Positions 57,159 through 64,000 of a stretch of DNA of 64,000 nucleotides are shown piece after piece (the stretch's first letter is position 1; the number at the start of each line of letters is the position of its first letter). The notes below the pieces were generated by a model that did no database searches, had not been told where the DNA came from, and saw only the letters and a list, made by a program, of their open reading frames with translations. Origin of the DNA: Arcanobacterium bovis (GTDB lineage: Bacteria; Actinomycetota; Actinomycetes; Actinomycetales; Actinomycetaceae); the NCBI RefSeq assembly GCF_004331995.1, contig NZ_SJDT01000003.1, positions 1-64,000 on the forward strand. Reading direction: 5' to 3'. The translations under genes and the position numbers were made by a program.

Positions 57159-59582
57159 CTATTCTGCGTCTAAGCACGACGTTTCTATTTTGCCGTGGCC
57201 GATCCTGATCATTTCACAATCAGCAGTAGTGAGGTACATAGGCGCAGCCCAGATCCGGCGTGCCTGAGCCGTTGGATGTCCGTAGTTGTTTTCACCCACA
57301 GACACCAGGCTTATTTTTGGTCGATAGGCTTGCGCCAAACGCGGTGACTGATCTTTCGAGCCATGGTGTGATACTACGACGACGTCCACCTCCTTCGCGT
57401 GGACGCTCAGCTGGTCTTGTATCTCTTGTGGAACATCGCTTAGCACCACCGTATGCAAGGTTGACGTTGCTGCATCGATAACTAGCGAATCTCGGTTGGA
57501 ATCACCTTCGTCTCCGTTCACCTGAGATGGATGAAGAATGCGTAGCCAATCGTGAAAAGATTGCCCCGCTTTCACTCGCTTATAGGCAATACCGTGTTTG
57601 GCAATATTGTTCATGAGCGGTCGTGAATTGTAGAGCGGAAACGGATTCGGGCTTATCCAGATTTCCTCAACGTCAACTTTCCCGATTACTGCTGACGCTC
57701 CCCCAATGTGGTCGAGATCGAAATGGCTCAATATGAGCAGACTTAATTTGGTAACCGAATTGTCGTTCAGACATTTCGATATTTTCGTCTCGTCGGGTCC
57801 CACGTCAACGAGTACCGTATCGGTACCAAACCGCAGTAACAACGCAGATCCTTGCCCGACGTCGCACTGCACAACTTCCCAATCGCTCAAGACAGTTTGT
57901 TTATCTGGAACAACAAGCTTGTTCACCGGCAACGCGCACATGATTGCCAGTGATGCAGCAAGTATTGTGGACGCGGAAATATACCTGCGCCTACTGACAG
58001 TGGTGGTCATATGCGTATGCCGCGAACGCAGGGAGAGAAAAGCGAAGCTCAGTGATCTCAGTTTCTTCCTCGCTCGCTTCCGTATATAAAAGGCCAGCTT
58101 AGGCAATAAGCGTGGCATGCTGATTAACGCCGCGAGCAGCAACAAGTTCAGAACAAATACAATAGCTGGGTGAACGTGAGAAGCGGGAAAATCACGGATC
58201 ACCCCAACCATGAGCACGATCCATTTACAGCATGTCCATGCACCCCAGACAAAAAGGCGTGCAATGACCGGAGCAATGTTTATAGTGAGCAGCGCACTTA
58301 AACCGCATACGGTAATCGGCGCAACCACCGGCGCTACCACTATATTCGCCGCGACACCCCAGATGGAGACGTCGGATTGCACCGTTGCGATCGCGGGAAA
58401 AGTCCAAAGCGAGGCGACGAGCGGAATCGCCACTAATTCGGCACACCACTTGGGCATAATCTGCGCAATATGTTTCGATAACAAGCCTCCGCAGCTTACG
58501 ATCCCGAAAGCGGCGAGAACCGAGAGAATAAAGCCAAGTTCTGCGCTGAGCTTTGGATCGACGAAACACACTAATATAACTGTGGTGGCAAGGAGTGCAA
58601 CAGCATCGCGTGGCCGTTTTGCGCCTATCCCAAGTACAACGAAAAGCCCCATATATACCGCTCGTACCACTGACGGACTTGGCCCAACGATAAGGGTAAG
58701 TAGCGCTATCGTAAACGTAGCCAAAATTGCCGATATCCACGGACGGTGCCACCCAAGAACTGCACAGACAGCAAGGAGCAGAATCGAAATATGGGAACCG
58801 GACACAGCTGTTAAATGTGACAAACTCTGATTCTTCATATCGCTTCGTAGCGAATGAGATAGGTTGGCATCGTTTCCCAAGACGATTCCTTGGACAAGGG
58901 CCTTTGCATCCGATTCGTTCGATTCGACCTGTGTGAGCACAGCAGAAAAATCCCGGTGAACTCGATTGACAAATGCATGCATCAGGGTTTGTTCACCAAT
59001 GATTTTTATTGCCTCAGCCTCGATCATCAGCTCGCAATTTTGTTTATCTGTGTGAATCGATGCATGCCCACGAAATTGGACTGGATCGCCATATTCAAGG
59101 GTGTTACTAGAATTTCGAGGAATCTGTACACACGCATTTTCCCGTGATTCGAGCCCGTTGACAGACATATATGCGATGTTATAGGTGGTGTATCCACGCA
59201 TTTCTTGCGCCCTACCAACAATCACCGCGCGCACATCAACATCGTGATGTTGTACAGCTACCTGTACAAATGGATCAGTTTTGTAGAGATAGGCATGCAC
59301 AGAGTTGTTGATTATGGCAATGCTAGACACGCAGATAGAAAGTAGAACTACCGCGCCAATTTTTGTTCTGACTGCGGCGCGCTTCTGGTTATTATTTCCA
59401 GAGCGCCCTGTCAAAGCGATAACCGCTCCGCGCATGCAGAGCACTGCGAGTACAACGAGTACGAGTGCTACGACGGTACCGTCAGATATACCGCCACAGC
59501 GTCGGAAATCTTCTGCATCCACTCCTATCACGGTGAGCGCCCACAGTATTGCAGCCGGAAGCACTAAGCGATAATCATGCAT
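57159..59582 (-). CDS. comEC: ComEC/Rec2-family DNA-uptake channel
   Basis: Inner-membrane protein forming the DNA-uptake channel in competent bacteria. Features in order: N-terminal hydrophobic helices, a soluble OB-like part, the Competence domain (LTAVSGSHISILLLAVCAVLG with further helices), and a C-terminal metallo-beta-lactamase-like domain (CDVGQGSALLLRFG, LSHFDLDHIGG, VVVSHHGSKDQS). 807 residues is full length, with no interruption. Confidence 0.94.
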   Translation of the reverse strand: MHDYRLVLPAAILWALTVIGVDAEDFRRCGGISDGTVVALVLVVLAVLCMRGAVIALTGRSGNNNQKRAAVRTKIGAVVLLSICVSSIAIINNSVHAYLYKTDPFVQVAVQHHDVDVRAVIVGRAQEMRGYTTYNIAYMSVNGLESRENACVQIPRNSSNTLEYGDPVQFRGHASIHTDKQNCELMIEAEAIKIIGEQTLMHAFVNRVHRDFSAVLTQVESNESDAKALVQGIVLGNDANLSHSLRSDMKNQSLSHLTAVSGSHISILLLAVCAVLGWHRPWISAILATFTIALLTLIVGPSPSVVRAVYMGLFVVLGIGAKRPRDAVALLATTVILVCFVDPKLSAELGFILSVLAAFGIVSCGGLLSKHIAQIMPKWCAELVAIPLVASLWTFPAIATVQSDVSIWGVAANIVVAPVVAPITVCGLSALLTINIAPVIARLFVWGAWTCCKWIVLMVGVIRDFPASHVHPAIVFVLNLLLLAALISMPRLLPKLAFYIRKRARKKLRSLSFAFLSLRSRHTHMTTTVSRRRYISASTILAASLAIMCALPVNKLVVPDKQTVLSDWEVVQCDVGQGSALLLRFGTDTVLVDVGPDETKISKCLNDNSVTKLSLLILSHFDLDHIGGASAVIGKVDVEEIWISPNPFPLYNSRPLMNNIAKHGIAYKRVKAGQSFHDWLRILHPSQVNGDEGDSNRDSLVIDAATSTLHTVVLSDVPQEIQDQLSVHAKEVDVVVVSHHGSKDQSPRLAQAYRPKISLVSVGENNYGHPTAQARRIWAAPMYLTTADCEMIRIGHGKIETSCLDAE

Positions 59583-59662
59583 ATCAGCACTTCAATCTCG
59601 TCAAGCCAAACACTAAATTATCGCAAGAGCTGGAAAGGCATCCACACGTACAGAATCGTGCA

Positions 59663-60595
59663 TCATAAGCTCAGATAGGGACGCAGTTTTTCTATAGTTT
59701 TTGCTCCTATTCCGCTAATTTGTCCAAGTTGGTCAATACTAGAAAACTTCCCATGTTGTTGGCGCCATTGCACGATTTGTTGCGCCGTCACTGGACCAAC
59801 TCCAGGCAAAGCATCTAATTCGTCCACTGATGCTGAATTGAGCGATACTTTTTTCGTCGTTGTCGACGGCGGATCGTTATTATTCCCTTTCGCTAAACTA
59901 CTATTCGCAGTATTGCTTGCAGGCATTTCTTGTTCACCTTGAACAGGAATGTGGATATGTTCGCCATCATTGATCTGCGCCGCAAGGTTGACCTCCTTCG
60001 TATCGGCATTCTGGCTCAATCCACCCGCAGCTTCCACAGCATCATTCATCCGGGCTGACTCATTGAGCGTCACCAAACCCGGCTTATTCACTGCTCCGGT
60101 TACATAAACAACTATTTTGTTCGCTTCTACCTGCTTTTCCGCAATGTCTGCTCTGTAACCTGTTCCTGGTTTCTCGTTCGTAGCACCGCCGCGAGCAGAT
60201 TCATCGGTATTATTTGGCGTGGACGGAATTTCATGCACTGCATTTCCGCTCACTGCAACTGCCCGCATAATCGTTATCGCCATGGCAATGACCAGCACCG
60301 CCAAAAACACTTTGAGCGATGACCCCGACATAACAAAGCGAGATTTCGGAGCTGACTGCATCAATAAAGCAGCTTCGTCGCCCAAAGAAGCACTAAAAGC
60401 TGCACGTTTGTACGAACCAACGAGCTTTTGCTGCGTTGTTGCAGAACCGTCAGAAATACGCCGTGGGGCAACAACAGAGCAATCCTCGATGCCAGTTACG
60501 CTGCTCGAAAGCCCGTGTTCACGAGCGTTCGAAGTTCTTATTATTCTAGGAGGCGGCTGATTCATAGGCTCATTTTGCCCAATGGGGAAATTCAT
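59663..60595 (-). CDS. comEA: ComEA-family helix-hairpin-helix protein
   Basis: DNA-binding receptor of the competence machinery. A single hydrophobic anchor (VFLAVLVIAMAITIMRAV) near residues 93-110 follows a ~90-residue cytoplasmic part. A SLBB domain (VYVTGAVNKPGLVTL near 170) and two helix-hairpin-helix motifs (SASVDELDALPGVGPVTAQQIV and GISGIG-type QISGIGAKTIEKLRPYL) end the protein. It precedes comEC. Confidence 0.93.
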   Translation of the reverse strand: MNFPIGQNEPMNQPPPRIIRTSNAREHGLSSSVTGIEDCSVVAPRRISDGSATTQQKLVGSYKRAAFSASLGDEAALLMQSAPKSRFVMSGSSLKVFLAVLVIAMAITIMRAVAVSGNAVHEIPSTPNNTDESARGGATNEKPGTGYRADIAEKQVEANKIVVYVTGAVNKPGLVTLNESARMNDAVEAAGGLSQNADTKEVNLAAQINDGEHIHIPVQGEQEMPASNTANSSLAKGNNNDPPSTTTKKVSLNSASVDELDALPGVGPVTAQQIVQWRQQHGKFSSIDQLGQISGIGAKTIEKLRPYLSL

Positions 60596-60711
60596 TTTAA
60601 GAAGACAGTCGAAACTTGTGGATCAACAACACGTTTCGCGATGTTGTGGACATCGGTAAAATCCCGCTTGCGAACATTCTTTTTCTCTCGCTGAATACCC
60701 ATGCACGCCGG

Positions 60712-60723
60712 TAGGATAGCATT
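60712..60723 (+). promoter_or_regulatory. Leaderless-type -10 element of the HerA-like gene
   Basis: TAGGAT (60712-60717) and then AGCATT precede the ATG at 60724. No ribosome binding site is present. Confidence 0.5.
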
Positions 60724-62541
60724 ATGACCAACCCAGAAAATGCCGAATTAGCCCGCTTAAAAGCCGAGGCGCTCGCCGCGCAAGCTGCAGCTGCCGCAGC
60801 GCGTGCCGCTGCCGCGCAGGCAGAACTTGAAGCCGCAATGGCTAGCGCATCCGCACAGCCATCTGAAACAACGACGACGGCCACGGATACGCCGTCGTCA
60901 TCTGCGTCCGATAAGCAGGAAGTTCCTAATAAGCAGGCTACTGCTGAACCAACTCCATCAGAATCGCCAAAAGCCGAGGATGAATACGCCCAGTTGATCG
61001 CGCAGGGTTACACCTTCCCCACGTCTGCGATGACGATTGGAAGCTACTTGAGCAACGGCACGGTGAACCCGGACGTGCGCGTATCCTTGCCATTGGCGAT
61101 GCTCAACCGCCACGGCGTCGTCGCTGGTGCTACAGGTACCGGAAAGACTCGCACGCTACAGCTGCTAGCGGAAGGTCTTTCGACGAATGGAGTACCGGTA
61201 TTCATCACAGATATTAAAGGTGATCTGACCGGACTCATGGAGCCGGGCACGGCAAGCGATAAACTCCTCGCGCGAGTCTCAGAGCTCGGTCAAGACTGGC
61301 AAGCTGCTGCGCATCCCGTAGAATTTTTCAGTCTCGGTGGTCAAGGCACCGGCATTCCAATTCGCACGAGCGTCACCGATTTTGGCCCTATTTTGCTCGC
61401 AAAAGTTTTAGGGCTCAACGACACCCAAGAATCCGCACTTTCGCTCATTTTCCATTGGGCTGACACAAATAAACTGGCGCTAATTGATTTGGGCGACCTC
61501 AAATCAGTGGTGAGCTATTTGAGCTCGGATGAAGGAAAGGCGGAGCTCAGCTCGATTGGCGGCATTGCTCCGGCAACTGCTGGCGTAATCTTGCGTGAAA
61601 TAGCTGAGCTCCAATCCCAAGGTGGAGACACTTTCTTTGGCGAACCTGCTTTCGAGGTGAGCCACTTCTTGCGCACCACGAGCGAAGGGCACGGCGTTAT
61701 TTCCTCGCTAGAATTGCCAGATATCCAAGGTCAATCTGCGCTTTTCTCGACATTCATTATGTGGTTGTTGGCTGAACTTTTCCACGAGCTGCCTGAAGTT
61801 GGCGATCTTGACAAGCCAAAACTTGTGTTCTTCTTTGACGAAGCGCATTTACTTTTCACCGATGCAACCAAAGAATTCCTTAAACAGGTTATACAAACAG
61901 TGCGCCTGATTCGCTCTAAAGGCGTGGGAATTTTCTTTGTTACCCAAACTCCAAAAGACATTCCCGACGACGTTTTGGCTCAGTTGGGTGCGAAAGTTCA
62001 GCATGCTCTGCGCGCCCACACACCCAACGACGCAAAAGCGCTACGTGAGACTGTCAAAACTTTCCCCACCTCGCCGCTTGATTTGGAACAGTTACTTCCT
62101 TCACTCGGAACTGGCGAAGCCGTCGTCACTTTGCTCGATCCGAAGGGGCGTCCGACGCCGGTGGCACCGATCCGCCTCTGGGCTCCCAGTGCCAATATGG
62201 GAACGGCAAATCCGGAGTCAGTTCAAGCTAAAGTGACTGCCTCCGAGCTGTATGTGAAATACAAAGATGCCGTTGACCCTGAATCTGCGACTGAACTTCT
62301 TGAATCGCGTATGCAAAAACAAGCTGAACAAAAAGCCCAGCTAGAAGAACTCGAAGCACAGATTGCGGCAGAGAAGAAAGCTGCTGAAGCTGAACTAAAA
62401 CAGGCCCAGCGCGAAGAAGCGGCCGAAGAAAAGCGGGCAGCACGACGTCGTGATTCCTTGATCGACTCAATTGTAAGAACAGCTGCTCGCACAATCACGC
62501 GCGAAATCACTCGCTCGCTCTTTGGAACTCGACGTCGATAA
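60724..62541 (+). CDS. HerA-like ATPase, DUF853 family
   Basis: P-loop ATPase of the HerA/FtsK type (DUF853). Walker A is GATGTGKT at residues 135-142, preceded by LNRHGVVA; Walker B is in LVFFFDEAHLLF near 372; and later FFVTQTPKDIPDDVLAQLGAKVQHALRAHTPND is typical of the family, cited in part. An Ala-rich helix (residues 8-42) and a low-complexity Ser/Thr/Pro stretch precede the core. A coiled coil rich in Glu, Ala and Lys (~515-580) follows it. Exact function unknown. Divergent from comEA. Confidence 0.88.
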   Translation: MTNPENAELARLKAEALAAQAAAAAARAAAAQAELEAAMASASAQPSETTTTATDTPSSSASDKQEVPNKQATAEPTPSESPKAEDEYAQLIAQGYTFPTSAMTIGSYLSNGTVNPDVRVSLPLAMLNRHGVVAGATGTGKTRTLQLLAEGLSTNGVPVFITDIKGDLTGLMEPGTASDKLLARVSELGQDWQAAAHPVEFFSLGGQGTGIPIRTSVTDFGPILLAKVLGLNDTQESALSLIFHWADTNKLALIDLGDLKSVVSYLSSDEGKAELSSIGGIAPATAGVILREIAELQSQGGDTFFGEPAFEVSHFLRTTSEGHGVISSLELPDIQGQSALFSTFIMWLLAELFHELPEVGDLDKPKLVFFFDEAHLLFTDATKEFLKQVIQTVRLIRSKGVGIFFVTQTPKDIPDDVLAQLGAKVQHALRAHTPNDAKALRETVKTFPTSPLDLEQLLPSLGTGEAVVTLLDPKGRPTPVAPIRLWAPSANMGTANPESVQAKVTASELYVKYKDAVDPESATELLESRMQKQAEQKAQLEELEAQIAAEKKAAEAELKQAQREEAAEEKRAARRRDSLIDSIVRTAARTITREITRSLFGTRRR

Positions 62542-62576
62542 TTTTGTAAGACTTCGAGCCTTGGCGTAGAAGTTAG

Positions 62577-62627
62577 TTGTGGTGTGGGGCTTCCAGATCA
62601 AAGAGATCTGGAAGCCCCACACCACAA
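62577..62627. terminator. Bidirectional terminator
   Basis: A 23-bp perfect inverted repeat (62577-62599 with 62605-62627) around AAAGA lies between the convergent HerA-like and aldose epimerase genes. Confidence 0.8.
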
Positions 62628-62648
62628 GCAGGCACTTAGCTTTTGCGT

Positions 62649-63626
62649 TTATACTCCGTACGTAAGCGTCGCTGTAAGCTGCCGAGAAGCTCCAGGTGCA
62701 AGACGCACACTAGCTTTAGAATCCGCACGGTTAAACGCATCGGGAACATGCGAGAGCGGTTCCAAGGCAATTGACGCACGTGAATCGCGTACCAATCCAT
62801 CAGCAGTAAACACGTGCACAACCGGCGCATCAGCAGGCTCCTGAGTGAGAGAAACCCATCCTTGACCTGATAAGTCACGCACAGTGGTAGCTACTACGCC
62901 GTCGTCATCGGGAATCAAACCACGGAACGAGGTATCAAGCTTGGTCGATCCCATATAGTCGATAATTACCGGCGCTTTGACACCAGCATAAGCAGCTTCA
63001 CCTGCCCGCGGAATTAAAGCGGAGTCCACTAAAATCTTTGTGCGTGCAGGAATTTCCAAAGACGTGTTAGAGATAGTCTTATTTCCTGGGAGTTTGAGAT
63101 ATGGATGCCATCCGACCGCCAATGGAATGTCGGTGTCAGAGGTGTTCTTCGCAGTGATTGTCACCGACAAATGCTCTTCGCCATCTGCACCTGATTCGAG
63201 CGAGAAAGTAACTTCTAAAGCGAAACTGAATGGGTAACCATCCGCACCAGGAAATTCATATCCAAGGGTGAGTGTATTACTAGCGTTGATGACCGAGAAA
63301 TCTTTGTCACCCACGAGTCCATGTAAGGCTTCACCGTCGTTGTTCAGCGCAAGCTCATAGGTATTCTCGTCGAAACTGTAACGACCATCTTTGATTCGCC
63401 CACACCACGGTGCCTGGATTCGACTGCGCGAAGACACCACGTCAGTTAATTCTTGGCTCGACTGATAACCGTCGATAATTTCAACTCCTGCACGCGGCTG
63501 CCATGAAATGAGCGTAGCCCCACGCTCTGCCACGATGGCACGAGCACCCGAGCTAGCCTCAATGCGCCATGCCGGCATCCCGTCAAAATCAGTTTGCTCA
63601 ATATGCGCAATATGCGAACTAGCCAT
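62649..63626 (-). CDS. Aldose 1-epimerase family protein
   Basis: Mutarotase-like beta-sandwich protein. RIQAPWCGRIKDGRYSF, ALHGLVGDKDF with the conserved His, and AVGWHPYLKLPG with a second conserved His pair are family landmarks; EPADAPVVHVF carries the likely catalytic Glu region. 325 residues. The ATG follows AGGAGGTAACCGGAT. It could supply alpha-galactose to GalK, or act on hexose phosphates; the sequence does not settle which. Confidence 0.85.
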   Translation of the reverse strand: MASSHIAHIEQTDFDGMPAWRIEASSGARAIVAERGATLISWQPRAGVEIIDGYQSSQELTDVVSSRSRIQAPWCGRIKDGRYSFDENTYELALNNDGEALHGLVGDKDFSVINASNTLTLGYEFPGADGYPFSFALEVTFSLESGADGEEHLSVTITAKNTSDTDIPLAVGWHPYLKLPGNKTISNTSLEIPARTKILVDSALIPRAGEAAYAGVKAPVIIDYMGSTKLDTSFRGLIPDDDGVVATTVRDLSGQGWVSLTQEPADAPVVHVFTADGLVRDSRASIALEPLSHVPDAFNRADSKASVRLAPGASRQLTATLTYGV

Positions 63627-63701
63627 ATCCGGTTACCTCCTCTTATATATCTTTAAGTGAACTCATTCTAGCTTACTGCATACTTTTGAAACAGGGCGTA
63701 T

Positions 63702-63740
63702 AACGGTGGTTGAGTCCAATAGATGGACTGAACCACCGTT
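63702..63740. terminator. Stem-loop downstream of leuS
   Basis: AACGGTGGTT (63702-63711) and AGTCCA pair with TGGACT and AACCACCGTT (63731-63740), with G/G mismatches between. It lies about 90 nt after leuS and about 75 nt upstream of the epimerase start. T-richness is better on the plus strand. Confidence 0.55.
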
Positions 63741-63832
63741 TCGCTTTGAAACACACGGATAGAAGTGCGAGATGCCGTTAGGAACGCGGCGAAAACGGAA
63801 AAGTCTCTCACCGACGCACTATCAGACCGATT

Positions 63833-64000
63833 TTACGGAACGATATTCACAAGCTTTGGCGCGCGAACAATAACCTTGCGCGGCTCACCTGGAACAAAAG
63901 CGCGCACGCGCTCAGATTCTAATGCCAGTTTTACCAACGAGTCCTCGTCAATATCCGCAGGCACTTCAAGCCGGTCACGAACCTTACCTTGCACCTGGAC
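63833..64000 (-). CDS. leuS: Leucyl-tRNA synthetase, C-terminal end (partial)
   Basis: The last 55 codons read [20 protein letters not shown] and end ...APKLVNIVP-stop, the diagnostic C-terminus of bacterial LeuRS. The gene enters from beyond the right edge of the window. No start or catalytic domain is visible here. It is on the same strand as the aldose epimerase gene, with a stem-loop between. Confidence 0.93.
   Translation of the reverse strand, partial: VQVQGKVRDRLEVPADIDEDSLVKLALESERVRAFVPGEPRKVIVRAPKLVNIVP

Overview
The window is a compact, gene-dense chromosomal segment of an actinobacterium with roughly half G+C by eye. Gene content and order best fit the Bifidobacteriaceae or a close relative: an arg cluster running into tyrS, a his cluster with priA and a conserved extra gene between hisB and hisH, galK coupled to a eukaryotic-type UTP-glucose-1-phosphate uridylyltransferase, pntAB, and the series comEA-comEC-holA-rpsT-lepA-trmB-hemW-hrcA-dnaJ-rsmE-phoH-ybeY-CNNM-era. 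The taxonomic call is inference from family knowledge. I see no rRNA, tRNA, CRISPR array, insertion sequence or prophage. 56 protein genes are listed, including one 12-codon leader peptide and the 3' end of leuS.

Layout. 1-534 is non-coding apart from the tyrS terminator. 535-7342 is a minus-strand arginine cluster (argD-like, argR, argG, a nitroreductase, argH) ending in tyrS. It lacks argC, argJ, argB and argF, and its ArgD-like protein has lost the PLP-binding lysine. 7526-13505 is gltB-gltD (glutamate synthase). 13732-17435 is pheS-pheT. 17604-22345 is a mixed accessory stretch: a PfkB sugar kinase, an RNA methyltransferase overlapping an RmlC-like cupin, a GH1 beta-glucosidase and a self-inhibited Fic protein. 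22495-24841 is infC-rpmI-rplT plus an SseB-like gene. 24847-31006 is the histidine cluster, split by a divergently placed VIT/CCC1 metal transporter gene between hisC and hisD. hisD is attached to recO-uppS. 32664-34563 is leuA with an attenuator-like leader encoding a Leu-Leu-Leu peptide.

34690-41458 is a long minus-strand housekeeping operon (hrcA, dnaJ, rsmE, phoH, ybeY, CNNM protein, era) under a CIRCE operator. 41615-47397 carries a divergent DUF3097 gene and then lepA-trmB-hemW plus a small membrane-anchored protein on the minus strand. 47612-51709 on the plus strand holds galK, UGPase, a bacterial PH-domain protein overlapping a PemK/MazF-like gene, and rpsT. 51951-60595 on the minus strand holds galE, pntAB, holA, comEC and comEA. 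A HerA-like ATPase gene, an aldose epimerase gene and the end of leuS close the window.

Two themes recur. First, at least six genes (the leu leader, recO, pfkB, VIT, DUF3097 and the HerA-like ATPase) have a TANNNT hexamer exactly 6 or 7 nt before the start codon and no ribosome binding site, the layout of leaderless transcripts. Second, short tandem duplications (13 or 24 bp) sit on or beside gene ends. The galactose genes (galK, UGPase, galE, aldose epimerase) could form a Leloir-type route with no galT in the window. The most surprising single item is the intact but apparently catalysis-dead ArgD-like protein heading the reduced arginine operon. The best candidate regulatory system is the leaderless leu leader, with mutually exclusive hairpins and an internal match to the leuA Shine-Dalgarno sequence.
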